A stretch of DNA of 64,000 nucleotides from Bradyrhizobium sp. ARR65 (GCF_000472385.1 NZ_AWZU01000016.1:88588-152587), one strand, 5' to 3'. Counted from the stretch's first letter, positions 1-10,850 are shown. Translations and numbers: made by a program. Notes: generated by a model from the sequence alone, not told the origin.

Positions 1-53
1 CGTCGCTTTCGCTCCTCGCAATGACGAGCCTAGGCCGCGCGCGTCACGGGCCT

Positions 54-533
54 CTATGAGCCGGGCGTCTTGATGACGAACTTGCCGTCATAAAGACCGG
101 CGCCCTTGAATCCGCTCGGCACGCTTTCGAAACTGCCCGTGCCCGTGGCGTTCGCATAGGCACCGGTGCCCGAAAGGATGGTATATTCGCCCTTCGACTT
201 GCCGTCTTTGACCGAACCGGCGTAACGAGCCGTGATCGAGGATCCGTCCTCGAAGGTGTACGTGCTGTAGCCGTGAATCGATCCCGAGCCCTTGAGCAAA
301 TCCGCCGAGTTGACGAAATCCTTCACCGCGATACGGCCGTCCTTGAAGAAAGCCACGCCGAACAATTTGCCGGACGCGACCGACTGGCCTTCGATGTTCG
401 CGGCCTCTGTTACCTTATAATCGATCGGCTTGGTCACCAGCTTGAACTCGAGCACCTGCTCGCCGGCCAAAGCGGTCGACGCCATAAGAACTAATGCCAC
501 GCCAGAAAGGAAAATGGCGATAGACTCGCGCAT
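54..533 (-). CDS. Secreted protein of unknown function
   Basis: A 159-residue protein with a clear Sec signal peptide: Met-Arg, a hydrophobic stretch of about 18 residues, and an ALA-Gly cleavage motif near residue 24. The mature part is rich in Gly, Ser, Thr and aromatic residues and looks beta-rich (pattern such as GYSTYTFEDGSSITARY near residue 90), so it is probably a small periplasmic or surface beta protein. It has no cysteines and no recognisable catalytic motif. It lies downstream of the importer operon on the same strand with a gap of about 190 bases, so it probably has its own promoter. A purine-rich ribosome site (AGGAGG-like) precedes the start. I do not recognise the family. Confidence 0.75.
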   Translation of the reverse strand: MRESIAIFLSGVALVLMASTALAGEQVLEFKLVTKPIDYKVTEAANIEGQSVASGKLFGVAFFKDGRIAVKDFVNSADLLKGSGSIHGYSTYTFEDGSSITARYAGSVKDGKSKGEYTILSGTGAYANATGTGSFESVPSGFKGAGLYDGKFVIKTPGS

Positions 534-726
534 GGGCTCCTCCTGCGTTTGCTGAAATCAAATGATGCAATGCGCCCCAGCTTTGCGTTGCGGCACGGAC
601 GAAAGCCCTCGCCAACCGGCACGCAATTAATAAGTCTGAGCGATGGAGGAAAGGTTCAGGGTTTGATCGGGTGCGGCCGAATGCGGAGAGGCCATTCGCA
701 GCGGTAAATCCCGCCGAATTGCCCGC

Positions 727-1456
<730 letters not shown>

Positions 1457-1476
<20 letters not shown>

Positions 1477-3268
1477 TGATCACCTCCTTGTGGCCGCGAA
1501 TGTCGGCCGGCGTTCCTCTCGCCAGCACGCGGCCCTGGTTGAGCACGGTCACCTCTTGGCAAATGGCAAAGATCAGATCGGAATGGTGCTCGACCAGCAG
1601 CACCGCCGTGCCCTGCTTGCTGATCTCCGTGATCAGCGCGCCGAGCCGCTCGATTTCGTCCGGCGACAATCCCGCCGCGGGCTCGTCCAACAGCAGCACC
1701 GAGGGCGCCAGCATCAAGGCGCGTGCGATCTCGACAAAGCGCAGCTCGCTGTGTTGCAGCCGGTTCGCTCTCACCTCCGCCAACGCCTCGAGCCCGACCG
1801 TTTCCAGCGCACGCATCGCCCGCGCCGTCAGGTCGCGCTCGTCGCGACCGCGTCCAGGGAGCGCCAGAAGCGTCGCCAGGAAGCCCGCGCGCCCGGAAAC
1901 CGTGCCGCCGATCATGACGTTTTCGAGCACGGTCTCCTCGCCGACGATCCGCGGCGTCTGAAAGGTGCGCGCGATGCCGAGGGTGGCCCGCAGCTCCGGC
2001 CGCGCGGGTGGAAGCAGGCGGTCCCCGATCCGCGCCTCACCCTGACGCGGAGCGTAATAGCCGGAGATGACGTTGAGCGCTGTGGTCTTGCCGCTGCCGT
2101 TGGGACCGATCAAGCCATGCACCTCGCCGGCCTTGATCTGGAGATCGAGCCCGTCCAGCGCACGGACGCCGCCGAAGGTGAGGACGATCTCCTTGAGCGT
2201 CAAGGTCTCCGCGTCCGGCCGGTGTGCGAAGACACCGGAAAGCAGCGACGGCCTCGGGACGATCGCCCGTCCGCTCGTGAGCGCGTGCCGGTTCTTGAAA
2301 TCGAGTACGTCGGCGATGCCGCCGGGCACGACGAGCACGATGACAAGCAGAAGCACCGCGTAGAGAAAGGTCGACCATGATGCCAGCGGCGCGGCAATCT
2401 CGGGCAGGATCGTCAGCAGCACCGTGCCGAGCAGCGGGCCCAGAATCGAACCGCGTCCGCCGATCAGGATGGCGATGAAGAACAGGATCGACAGATCGAA
2501 GGTGAAGGCGTCGGGCGTGATGTAGGTCTGCAGTGTCGCGAACAGCCCGCCTGCAATCGCCGCCATCGCGCCGCCGAGCAGGAACACCGGTACCAGGAGC
2601 TTCGCCTTCAAAATGCCGTTGGCCTCCGCCGCGACATCGGCGTCGCGGATCGCGACCAGGGCACGACCAAACCGGCTGTGCGCGACATTGGAGGAAATCC
2701 AGGTCGCGAGCGCCGCCGCCGCGAGACAGAAGGCATAAAAGCCCCAAGGAGTGTTGATGGGCGCCGGAAATTCCGGCCCCGGCAGGCCGATGCCGCCGCC
2801 GGTCACGCTCTGCCAGGCGAGCGCGATCTGCGTGACGATGGTCGCGAAGCCGAGCGTCGAAATCGCGAAATAGAAGGTGCGCAGCCGCAGCGCTGGCAAT
2901 CCGACGATGACGCCGAAGACGCCGCCCGTGAAGGCGGCGGCAGCGAAACAGATCGGCAGCGGCATTGCCGGCAGGACATTGCCCGCGGCGAGCACGCTCG
3001 TGACATAGGCCCCCAGCGTCAATAGCGAGACATAGCCGATGGCGAGCTGGCCGGCGAAGCCGACGATCAGGTTGAGTCCCGCGACCAGCACCCAATAGAT
3101 CGCGGCGCGTGAGGCAATCACGGCCCAGTAATCGTTACCGACAAGGGGCAGGATGACGGCCACGGCCGCGATCGCCGCGAACGGAGCCGTCTTGCCGATC
3201 CAGGCATTTTTGGCTGAGTGCTTGGCCGCCTCGGCCGCGGCCACCGCTACTTGCGAATGATCCGCCAT
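1457..3268 (-). CDS. livM: Fused LivM permease-LivG ATPase of the same importer
   Basis: A single 603-residue protein joining a LivM-type permease (residues about 1-345, many membrane segments, permease pattern GLNLIVGFAGQLAIGYVS) to a LivG-type ATPase (about 355-603). The ATPase has Walker A GPNGSGKT and Walker B VLLLDEPAAGL, but where LivG normally reads LSYGQQ or LSGGQQ this protein reads LQHSELR, so the ABC signature is degenerate. The start is placed at ATG 3268 (MADHSQ); the open frame runs upstream but encodes arginine-rich shadow sequence there. It begins 5 bases after the livH stop. LivM-LivG fusions are known in Bradyrhizobium-like bacteria. Together with LivF it would give one intact and one degenerate ATP site. 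Confidence 0.9.
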
Positions 3269-3273
3269 GGCTA

Positions 3274-4146
3274 TCACACACGCCTTCCGGTCGATAGGCC
3301 GAACAGGCCCTGCGGCCAGGCCAGCAGCACGACAATGAACACGACGAATACGGCCACCGAGGCAAAGATGCCGCCGACCAGGAAGTTTGCCGCCTGTTGG
3401 AAAATGCCAAGCGCCAGCCCCCCGACGATCGAGCCGCGATTGTTGCCGAGCCCGCCGAGTGCTACAGGTACGAAGCCGTAGAAATTCAGCAGCGCGCCAT
3501 TGGCAAAGAATGCGAGCATCAGCTCGCCGCCGGCAAAGCCGGCGAGCCCGCCGATGGCGCCCGCCAGCGCGTAGCTCAAGACGCGCAAATTGCGCTCGGG
3601 CAGGCCGAGCGCACGGGCGGCGAAGTTGTCTTCGGCCACCGCCAGGAAGGCCCGGCCAACCAGCGTGGCGCGCTGCATCCACTCCAGCCCCGCAATCACG
3701 AGCGCGCAGGCGACAATCGGCAGCCAGAACTTCTCGTCGAGCACGCCTGAGCCGAGGCCGAACAGCCGCGGAAAGGCCTGCGGCTCGGTGCTCCACTCGA
3801 TCGCTGTCACCTGCTGGATCATCAGCGCCAGCGCGAGCGTCGACAGCACATAGAGGTGTTGATCGAGGCTCTTGAGCACCGGCCGCACCGCCAACAATTC
3901 GGTGACAATGCCGATCACGGCACAGGCGACCAGCGTCAGCACAAAGCCCGGGATCAGCGGCAAGCCAAGGCGAAGCATGAAGAACGAGCCGAGCACGCCG
4001 CCGAGCATGCCGAGTTGCCCCGCGGTGAAGCTCATCACGCGCGAAGTGGAAAACATAATGTTGTAGGTGACGCCAATGAGGGCGTAGATCGCCCCCATGG
4101 CAAGCCCCGTCGCGAGGATCGAGGCCAGGGTTCCGCCGAGCGCCAT
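3274..4146 (-). CDS. livH: Branched-chain amino acid-type ABC permease (LivH)
   Basis: A 290-residue inner-membrane permease of the LivH family. It starts with the typical membrane segment SILATGLAMGAIYALIGVTYNIMFSTSR, where the short glycine/alanine-rich helix and the 'YNI..FSTS' stretch are family hallmarks. About eight hydrophobic segments follow, with the conserved cytoplasmic loop AVAEDNFAARALGLPERNLRVLSYALAGAIGGLAG that contacts the ATPase. It forms the translocation channel with the LivM half of the next gene. It is spaced 12 bases from the binding-protein gene upstream and 5 bases from livMG downstream, a tight operon. Confidence 0.93.
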   Translation of the reverse strand: MALGGTLASILATGLAMGAIYALIGVTYNIMFSTSRVMSFTAGQLGMLGGVLGSFFMLRLGLPLIPGFVLTLVACAVIGIVTELLAVRPVLKSLDQHLYVLSTLALALMIQQVTAIEWSTEPQAFPRLFGLGSGVLDEKFWLPIVACALVIAGLEWMQRATLVGRAFLAVAEDNFAARALGLPERNLRVLSYALAGAIGGLAGFAGGELMLAFFANGALLNFYGFVPVALGGLGNNRGSIVGGLALGIFQQAANFLVGGIFASVAVFVVFIVVLLAWPQGLFGLSTGRRV

Positions 4147-4158
4147 CGCGCTATCGTC

Positions 4159-5352
4159 CTAACCGTAGCCCGGCGCCAGGTTCAAAGCCCCGTCTTTCGA
4201 CGAGTTGGCGGCCCCCATGACGACCTCGTCCGTGGGATAGCCATTATGCTGCGTCGGTGACCAGGTGTAGTCGCCAAACAGACCCGGATATTTGCTCAGT
4301 CCGTTCAGATATTTGATGATGCCCTCGCTGGCCGTGCCGCCGGATTCGGCAACCGCTTTCGAGAGCAGTTCGATGACGTCGACACCTGATAGCACCCACC
4401 ACAACAGCGTGTCTTTCAGGTCGATCTTGCCGCTGGCCTTGTCGAGGAACGCCTGGGTCCGCTCCGGCAGCTTGCCCTGAGCGTCGAAACTGCAGCTTCG
4501 GTAGTTGACGGTGTAGACCTTGTCCCAGTTTGCCGGCTTTTCGATCAATTTTCCCACCTCGCCGGAGCCCAGCGAGGGATGGCCGACGAATGGGACGTCC
4601 CAGTTCAACGCGGCACGCGCATTGAAGAGACGGGCCGCCATGCCGGTCGAGGTGCTCCAAGACACGATCGCCTCGGCGCCTGCATTCTTCATGCGCAGCA
4701 TGTCAGGGGTCATGTCGGGCTGGGTGGCATCGATTTGCGCCGAGTAGACGACGTCGGCGCCGTCCTTCTTGAAGGCGGCGACGGAGTCGCCGGCCGCGGT
4801 GGTGCCATAGCCGGTGGTGTCGCCGATGACCGCGACCTTCTTCACCTTCAGGATCTTGAGACAGTAATTGCGCACGGCGTCGTCCCACTGCGAGTTGGAG
4901 GGCGCCATGCGGAACGCATTCGGATATTTGACGGGGTCGATCAAGGAGTTGACGACGCAAGGGTGGATGTTGGGCATCTTGGCCCGGGCCATGATCGGCG
5001 TCGTCGCCAGCGCTTCGCCCGAATTGGTCGGGCCCCAGATGGCGTGCACCTTGATCGAGCTGATCATCTCCTGCGTCGCGTTCACCGCCTTGGTCGGATC
5101 TCCTTGCGTGTCGCGCGTGATGAGGTCGATCTTGCGTCCCTTGACGCCGCCCGACGCGTTGACCGCATCGACGGCGTAACGCAGCCCGCGGTCGAATCCG
5201 ATGGCCGGCGCAGAGCTCGGCCCGGTCAGGGCCCCGAGCCAGCCGATCTTGATCGGCTCGGACTGGGCGAAAGCGGGCTTGAATGCGCCTTGCGAAGCAA
5301 GACCGAACGCGCTTGCTGCGCCCAAGGTGAATCCGCGTCGTGAAATGATCAT
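4159..5352 (-). CDS. Tat-exported periplasmic binding protein of the Liv-type importer
   Basis: A 397-residue type I periplasmic binding protein (Peripla_BP_6/LivK-like). The N-terminus MIISRRGFTLGAASAFGLAS carries a twin-arginine SRRGF motif followed by a hydrophobic region and an AFA cleavage site near residue 29, so export is probably by Tat. The mature start EPIKIGWLGALTGPSSAPAIGFDRGLRYAVDAVNASGGVKGRKIDL is typical of the family. It is the first gene of the operon, so its ligand decides what the system imports. In this family that can be branched-chain amino acids, amides, urea or aromatic acids; nothing here settles it. A dyad sits just upstream of the ribosome site. Confidence 0.9.
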   Translation of the reverse strand: MIISRRGFTLGAASAFGLASQGAFKPAFAQSEPIKIGWLGALTGPSSAPAIGFDRGLRYAVDAVNASGGVKGRKIDLITRDTQGDPTKAVNATQEMISSIKVHAIWGPTNSGEALATTPIMARAKMPNIHPCVVNSLIDPVKYPNAFRMAPSNSQWDDAVRNYCLKILKVKKVAVIGDTTGYGTTAAGDSVAAFKKDGADVVYSAQIDATQPDMTPDMLRMKNAGAEAIVSWSTSTGMAARLFNARAALNWDVPFVGHPSLGSGEVGKLIEKPANWDKVYTVNYRSCSFDAQGKLPERTQAFLDKASGKIDLKDTLLWWVLSGVDVIELLSKAVAESGGTASEGIIKYLNGLSKYPGLFGDYTWSPTQHNGYPTDEVVMGAANSSKDGALNLAPGYG

Positions 5353-5369
5353 CTTCAGGCTTCCTCCCT

Positions 5370-5389
5370 GTGCGCTTCATTTTGCGCAC
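5370..5389. promoter_or_regulatory. Inverted repeat upstream of the Liv-type operon
   Basis: GTGCGC and GCGCAC form a perfect 6-bp inverted repeat with an 8-base AT-rich spacer, about 18 bases upstream of the binding-protein start codon. It could be an operator or an mRNA hairpin in the leader. There is no regulator gene beside the operon. This is one dyad picked by eye, so the function is only a suggestion. Confidence 0.3.
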
Positions 5390-5636
5390 TTCTTGTTCAG
5401 CTTTTTCTCGAGGCCAGGGAGCCTCGATGTTATTATGTTCGATTATGTTTCGGTATAGGCAGGCTATTTCCTAGAAAAGCGCAACGAAAGCTACCACGCC
5501 AAACCCGGCATCGACCGATGCCATTTTTGGATCGATGCTGGCGGCGGTCAAGCCCGTGCGGACGGATCAGTGGTTCGAAAATGTTCTTGAGCCTTTGGAC
5601 GATGGCTCTCGGGCAAGACTATGAGGTGCTCGCCAG

Positions 5637-7430
5637 CTAAATGCCCGCGACCTGCGACCAAAGCTCGCTGAGCCTGCGCTTGAGCCGCTCGGGTCGTGTC
5701 AAGGGCTGCTGCTCGTCTTTTTCCTCGGGCAGACGTAAGCCCACGACATTGACGCGCCCGCCGGAGATGCTGCGCGCGACAAGCACGATGGCATCGAGCG
5801 CCACGGTCGCGCCCTCCTTGGGCGCGTGATCGAGATGGATGTCGAAATAATCGGCCAGCGTCAGCTTGGATTCATCCTCGCTGACCTTGACGCCGTAGAC
5901 CTCGGCAACTTCGCCGAGCGTGTGCTCGCCTGACACCATGAAGTCGCCGAGCAGATGTGGATCGGGCGCGGAGCTCGGCTGCATGTCGACGAAGAAGCGG
6001 TCCAGCGCTTCGGCCTTCTCCGGCGGCGCCAGCAGATAGATGTAATCGCCTGGGGCAATCGGGTCGGCCTCTGTGGGCGACAGGATGTTTTCACTGCGGA
6101 TGACCAATGTCGGCTTCGACCAGGAGGGGATCAGGCCGCGGCGGAAAAACAGGCTCTTCGGGCGCACGGGATAACCGACGAGCTGCTGCTCGAGCTGGCC
6201 GGGCAGATCAAGTTCGACGCGCCGCGGGCCGCGATCGGAACGCGGCAGCGCTACATGCAGCCGCCGCGCCGCGGCCGCGAGCGTCCAGCCTTGCAACAGC
6301 AGCGAGATGATGACGACCACAAAGGCGACATCGAAATAAAGATAGGCCTTCCCGAGCCCGACCAGCATCGGGATCGATGCCAGGAAGATGGCGACGGCAC
6401 CGCGCAGGCCGGTCCAGGCGATGAAGACCTTCTCGCGCCAGCTGAAGCGGAATGGCGCCAGGCACAAGAATACCGCGGCCGGCCGCGCTACCAGCATGAG
6501 CACCAGCGCGACGACGACCGCGGGCCCTACGCTGCTGGCAAGCCGATGCGGCGAGACCAAGAGGCCCAGGAGGACGAACATCACGATCTGCGCGAGCCAG
6601 GTCGCGGCATCGAGAAAGGTCACGACGGAATTATGCGCCCGGGTCGGCCGGTTGCCGATGACGATGCCGGCGAGATAGACCGCCAGATAGCCCGAGGCGT
6701 GGCCGATTTGCGCCGCGCCGAAGACCACCAGCGCCGCCGTGGTGACGAACGGCGCATGCAGCCCCTGCGGCAGTGCCACGCGATTCAGCGCGACCACCAC
6801 CGCCCTTCCGCCGATCACCCCGACGACGCCGCCGAGCACCGCCTCGCGAAAGAATTCGAGCACCACGTGGCTGCCCGTGCTCTGGCCGGCCGAAATGAAC
6901 TCGACCAGCATCAGCGTCAGAAATACCGCGAAGGGATCGTTGCTGCCGGATTCCGCCTCCAGCGTCGCGCCGACGCGCGGACGCAAGCGCAAACCCTGCG
7001 CATGCACGAGGAGGAACACCGCCGCGGCGTCGGTCGAGGCCACCACCGCACCGACCAGAAGCCCCTCGGCCCAGTTCAGATCGAGCGCATATTTGGCCAC
7101 CGGCGCGGTGATCAGCGCCGTCAGCAGCACGCCCACCGTGGCCAGCATCATCGAGGGTGCGAGCACCGCGCGAATGGTCTGAACGCGGGTGCGTAATCCC
7201 CCGTCGAACAGAATCAGGGCCAGCGCCACCGAGCCGACCAGATAGGTGGTACGTACATCGTTAAACTCGATGTGGAAGGGTCCGGAATCGCCGGCCAGCA
7301 TGCCGATCAGCAGAAACACCAGCAGCAAGGGCGCGCCGAAGCGCAGTGCAAGCAGGCTCGACAGAATGCCCGCCATGACCAGGACCGCGCCGAAGAGAAT
7401 GGCAATGCTGACGGAGTCGAGAGAGGCCAT
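5637..7430 (-). CDS. Potassium/proton antiporter with regulatory C-terminal domains (CvrA/NhaP2-like)
   Basis: A CPA1-family antiporter of 597 residues. The first about 390 residues contain around twelve membrane segments with family motifs such as LALILFDGGLRT, VVASTDAAAVFLLV and ESGSNDPFAVFLT (acidic pair ND in the ion site). Residues about 410-495 look like an RCK_C/TrkA_C ligand-binding domain and about 500-575 like the CorC/HlyC transporter-associated domain, the arrangement of CvrA (NhaP2) antiporters that exchange K+ for H+. Start chosen at ATG 7430 (MASLDSV); an upstream in-frame start would only add eight residues. It stands alone, divergent from the MscS gene, and both neighbours suggest cell-volume or ion control. 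Confidence 0.88.
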   Translation of the reverse strand: MASLDSVSIAILFGAVLVMAGILSSLLALRFGAPLLLVFLLIGMLAGDSGPFHIEFNDVRTTYLVGSVALALILFDGGLRTRVQTIRAVLAPSMMLATVGVLLTALITAPVAKYALDLNWAEGLLVGAVVASTDAAAVFLLVHAQGLRLRPRVGATLEAESGSNDPFAVFLTLMLVEFISAGQSTGSHVVLEFFREAVLGGVVGVIGGRAVVVALNRVALPQGLHAPFVTTAALVVFGAAQIGHASGYLAVYLAGIVIGNRPTRAHNSVVTFLDAATWLAQIVMFVLLGLLVSPHRLASSVGPAVVVALVLMLVARPAAVFLCLAPFRFSWREKVFIAWTGLRGAVAIFLASIPMLVGLGKAYLYFDVAFVVVIISLLLQGWTLAAAARRLHVALPRSDRGPRRVELDLPGQLEQQLVGYPVRPKSLFFRRGLIPSWSKPTLVIRSENILSPTEADPIAPGDYIYLLAPPEKAEALDRFFVDMQPSSAPDPHLLGDFMVSGEHTLGEVAEVYGVKVSEDESKLTLADYFDIHLDHAPKEGATVALDAIVLVARSISGGRVNVVGLRLPEEKDEQQPLTRPERLKRRLSELWSQVAGI

Positions 7431-7740
7431 GAGGGTCGCGCGGATCGCTGGCAAATCGCTGGAATTGCATCCTTATCGTCGTGACCGTGCTGCGCCAACC
7501 CATTTTTGGGCATCGCGTCGATATGCCCGATTTGGCGCTGTCCTGTTCGGATCGCGTGCACGGCGCGGCTATGGAAATCTGCGCCAATTTCACATCAAAT
7601 GCGCTAGAGCATGAGGAGATTGGGTTGAGCTGCAGTTCACGTCTGCCCCGCTGGGGAGCGGTGAACTGCGTGCCGCGGAAACTGATTCACCCAAAAGGCA
7701 TCCGCGCCGGTCACGCGGTGTCGAGGACGAGACTTTGCCG

Positions 7741-9057
7741 ATGGACTTCAACCTGAAAGACATATTGGATCTCCTACATTCGGCCGCACGCTCGGTCGGT
7801 GCCGAGGTGACCTCGCCCTGGTTCTATTTCCAGCTCGGGCTCGTGCTCGCAGGTGCCGGTATCGCGTTCGCCGTCAGCGCCCTCATTCAGTCTCGGATCG
7901 ATACCACTTCACTGGCAACGCGCTGGCCGTTGCTGTTGCGAAGAACCGTTCGGGTGCTGGTGGGCAGCGCATGGGTCGCCGTCTTCGCGGCCTTGATGGT
8001 GCTGACGCGCAACGTGATGGTGCTGGCGACCTGGCCGAGCCGCAGCTATCTGGTCATGATCGCGGCGAAACTGGCTTTCGCCTGGCTGATCATTCGCCTG
8101 GTCGCCTCCGGCATTCACAACAGCTTTGTGGTCCGCGTGGTGTCCGTGGGGGCCTTCCTGGTCGCGGCGCTGAGCATTGTCGGCCAACTCGATTCCGTCA
8201 TCGATGCGCTGGACTCAGTTGCCATCACGCTCGGCGGCTTGCGGCTGACGCCGCTGCTTCTGATCAAGCTCGGCGTGCTGTTGATCCTGGCGCTGTGGCT
8301 GACCAATGTCGTCAGTAATTTTGCCGAGAGCCGGATCACCCAATCCGGCGACCTGACGCCCTCGCTGCAGGTGCTTCTGGTCAAGATGATCCGGGTCGGG
8401 CTGATGATCTTCGCCGTCGCGGTGGCGATGAGCGCGGTCGGCATCAACCTCTCGGCGCTCGCGATCTTCTCCGGCGCCGCCGGCGTCGGCATCGGCTTCG
8501 GCCTGCAGAAGATCGTCGCCAACTTCATCAGCGGCATTATCCTCCTGGTCGACAAGTCGGTGAAACCGGGCGATCTCGTGACCATCGGCGACAATTCGGG
8601 CCGTATCAGCGCCATGAACACCCGCTACATCTCCGTCGCCGCCGGCGACGGACGCGAGTTCCTGATCCCCAACGAGGACCTGATCACGCAGAAGGTGACC
8701 AATTGGACCTACACCGACAAGAACACGCTGGTGAAGGTCAACTTCGCCACCAATTACGACGCCGATCCGCGGCTGGTCTGCAAACTGGCGATCGATATCG
8801 CCGCAAGCGCCCCGCGCGCGCTCAAAGCCAAGCCGCCGGGCTGCCTGCTCACCGAGTTCACCGACGCCGGCATGAAGTTCTCCCTGACCTTCTGGATCGC
8901 CGACCCCGATGGCATGGACAGCGTCAAGAGCGAGGTGATGCTCTCGCTCTGGGACGCCTTCAAGCGCGAGGGCATCCATGTTCCCTATCCGGTGCGCGAA
9001 ATCCGCGTCCGCGGCGGGGTGCTGCCGGTAGAAACCACGGTGGAGTCTTCAACCTAA
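7741..9057 (+). CDS. Mechanosensitive channel of the MscS family
   Basis: A 438-residue membrane protein with about five or six membrane segments before a pore-lining helix and a MscS core. The helix and beta-domain sequence GVGIGFGLQKIVANFISGIILLVDKSVKPGDLV (about residues 250-280) and LIPNEDLITQKVTNWTY are hallmarks of MscS channels, which open on membrane tension during hypo-osmotic shock. The extra N-terminal segments make it longer than E. coli MscS (286 residues). ATG 7741 is preferred; a TTG two codons upstream is possible. A GAGGACGAG purine stretch lies 10-18 bases upstream. Confidence 0.9.
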   Translation: MDFNLKDILDLLHSAARSVGAEVTSPWFYFQLGLVLAGAGIAFAVSALIQSRIDTTSLATRWPLLLRRTVRVLVGSAWVAVFAALMVLTRNVMVLATWPSRSYLVMIAAKLAFAWLIIRLVASGIHNSFVVRVVSVGAFLVAALSIVGQLDSVIDALDSVAITLGGLRLTPLLLIKLGVLLILALWLTNVVSNFAESRITQSGDLTPSLQVLLVKMIRVGLMIFAVAVAMSAVGINLSALAIFSGAAGVGIGFGLQKIVANFISGIILLVDKSVKPGDLVTIGDNSGRISAMNTRYISVAAGDGREFLIPNEDLITQKVTNWTYTDKNTLVKVNFATNYDADPRLVCKLAIDIAASAPRALKAKPPGCLLTEFTDAGMKFSLTFWIADPDGMDSVKSEVMLSLWDAFKREGIHVPYPVREIRVRGGVLPVETTVESST

Positions 9058-9155
9058 ACGGGATCTCAAGGCGCAACTCGGCTTGCGAAAGATGCCGTAA
9101 TCACTAGATTAGGGCGCAAATCACCCCATTTTCCCGGAAAGACCGCGATCCCTTC

Positions 9156-9983
9156 ATGAGCTACGTCGAAGCCACCGATACGTCCCTACGCAAGACCGGG
9201 CAAATCAAGCTGCACGGGCCGAGCGGGTTCGCCGGCATGCGCAAGGCGGGCGCGCTGGTGGCAAAGTGCCTCGACGAACTCACCGACATCGTCAAGGCCG
9301 GGGTTCCGACCTCGCGGATCGACGAGTTCGTGCGGGAATTCGCCTTCAGCCATGAGGCCTATCCCGCGACGTTGATGTATCGCGGCTATCGGTATTCGAC
9401 CTGCACCTCGCTCAATCACGTGGTTTGCCACGGCATGCCGAGCGACCGCGCGCTGAAGGAAGGCGATATCATCAATATCGACGTGACCTTCATCGTCGAC
9501 GGCTGGTACGGCGATTCCAGCCGGATGTATGCGATCCAGCCGATCGCGCGAAAGGCCGAGCGTCTGATCGAGGTCACCTATGAAGCCATGATGCGCGGCA
9601 TCGCCGCGGTGAAACCGGGCGCCACCACCGGCGACGTCGGCTACGCCATCCAGAGCTTCGTCGAGCCGCAGGGCATGAGCGTGGTGCGCGATTTCTGCGG
9701 CCATGGGCTGGGCCGCATGTTCCATGACGAGCCCAACATCATCCATGTCGGCCGGCCCGGCGAGGGCGTGCTGCTCAAGCCCGGCATGTTCTTCACCATC
9801 GAGCCGATGATCAATCTCGGCAAGCCGCATGTGAAGATCCTCTCCGACGGCTGGACCGCGGTGACGCGCGACCGCTCGCTGTCGGCGCAGTTCGAGCATT
9901 CGGTCGGCGTGACCGCCGACGGCGTGGAGATCTTCACGCTGTCCGAGCGCAATGGCGAGAAACCGCCGGTCGCGGGTCAGTGA
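9156..9983 (+). CDS. map: Type I methionine aminopeptidase
   Basis: A 275-residue cytosolic metalloprotease that removes initiator methionine. All five metal ligands of the family are visible: D109 and D120 (NIDVTFIVDGWYGDSS), H183 (CGHGLGR), E216 (FTIEPM) and E247 (QFEHSVGV), as is the substrate histidine H92 in VVCHGMP. Length fits bacterial type I enzymes with a short N-terminal extension of about 25 residues. The gene appears to be alone, 98 bases after the MscS gene, and converges on the GntR gene. Confidence 0.95.
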   Translation: MSYVEATDTSLRKTGQIKLHGPSGFAGMRKAGALVAKCLDELTDIVKAGVPTSRIDEFVREFAFSHEAYPATLMYRGYRYSTCTSLNHVVCHGMPSDRALKEGDIINIDVTFIVDGWYGDSSRMYAIQPIARKAERLIEVTYEAMMRGIAAVKPGATTGDVGYAIQSFVEPQGMSVVRDFCGHGLGRMFHDEPNIIHVGRPGEGVLLKPGMFFTIEPMINLGKPHVKILSDGWTAVTRDRSLSAQFEHSVGVTADGVEIFTLSERNGEKPPVAGQ

Positions 9984-10055
9984 TCATCTCCTCTCTCCGT
10001 TTCGCAGAGTGAGCTTGGCTGCGGAGAGACATCAATCTCGACAACTGCCTTCGCG

Positions 10056-10769
10056 CTACGGGTCGAAGAAGTCGGGATGGCGCGTCACGAAGGCCTGCAG
10101 TTCGGTAGCGACGCGATCGAGATGGTTTGCCATCTCACGCCGCGCGCGATTCCCATCATGCGCCGCGATCGCCTGATAGATCGCTTCGTGCTCGGCGAAT
10201 GTCTCCTGCATGCGCCCCGGCTCGGGCAACAGTGTGCGGCGAACACGCTCCAGATGCGTGCGGATCGGATCCAGCACCTCGCTGATCCGTGCCAGCCCCA
10301 GGCTCTCCGCCATCTGCCGGTGGAAGCGCGTGTCGAGTTCGTGGAAGCCCTGCAGGTCGCCGCTGGCGAGCCCTGCGCGTTGATAGGCGAGATTCTGAGC
10401 GAGCTTCGTGAGCCCCTCTTCTGACAAGCTCGTCGCGCAGGAGGCGACCACCTCCATTTCAAGCGCGCGGCGCATCAGCATCCATTGCTTGACGTCGGCA
10501 AGGTGGATCCGCGCGACATAGGAGCCGCGCTGGGGCTCGATAATCACCAGCCCTTCGAAGGCAAGATGGTTGATCGCGCTCGTGATCGACAGCCGCGAAA
10601 CCTCGAACCGCGCACACCATTCGTTCTTGTCGATCGGCATCTCCGGGGCAAGGCTGCCGGAGACGATGGCTTGCTTCAGCGCCCGATACGCGCGGTCAAC
10701 CTTGGATTCGCGGCCGCCGCGGCCGCGCGGCGCGACCGCCCCCGCGCTGAACCCCCCGATCGAATGCAT
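10056..10769 (-). CDS. GntR-family transcriptional regulator (FCD subfamily)
   Basis: A 237-residue regulator with an N-terminal winged helix (about 25-95; recognition stretch FEVSRLSITSAINHLAFEGLV and wing PQRGSYVARI) and an all-helical FCD ligand domain (about 105-225) containing the Asp and His residues (LDTRFHRQMAE, FAEHEAIYQAIAAHD) that usually bind a metal and a small carboxylate or sugar acid. Start taken at ATG 10769 (MHSIGG). It is divergent from the sugar-type ABC operon at 10935, and by the usual arrangement of FCD regulators probably represses that operon until its substrate is present. Confidence 0.87.
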   Translation of the reverse strand: MHSIGGFSAGAVAPRGRGGRESKVDRAYRALKQAIVSGSLAPEMPIDKNEWCARFEVSRLSITSAINHLAFEGLVIIEPQRGSYVARIHLADVKQWMLMRRALEMEVVASCATSLSEEGLTKLAQNLAYQRAGLASGDLQGFHELDTRFHRQMAESLGLARISEVLDPIRTHLERVRRTLLPEPGRMQETFAEHEAIYQAIAAHDGNRARREMANHLDRVATELQAFVTRHPDFFDP

Positions 10770-10831
10770 CAATGTCACTCCCGTTGGCGACGAAGCTCTC
10801 TTCGCCCTTTGGAGGCTTGACGAGCCGCCTC

Positions 10832-10850
10832 TCATATAACTAGCATATCA
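10832..10850. promoter_or_regulatory. AT-rich dyad between the GntR gene and the sugar ABC operon
   Basis: TCATAT and ATATCA flank a 7-base spacer, five of six positions paired. It lies in a short AT-rich island in otherwise GC-rich DNA between divergent genes, where an FCD-type GntR operator and the promoters are expected. The match to any known operator was not tested. Confidence 0.35.

Noticed and set aside
3269..3796. N-terminal extension of the LivM-LivG frame
   Set aside because: The 176 codons upstream are arginine-rich and overlap livH in another frame; the real start is at 3268.
5955..7196. 413-codon plus-strand frame within the antiporter
   Set aside because: It mirrors the antiporter gene; the composition (Arg, Gln, His rich) fits an antisense shadow.
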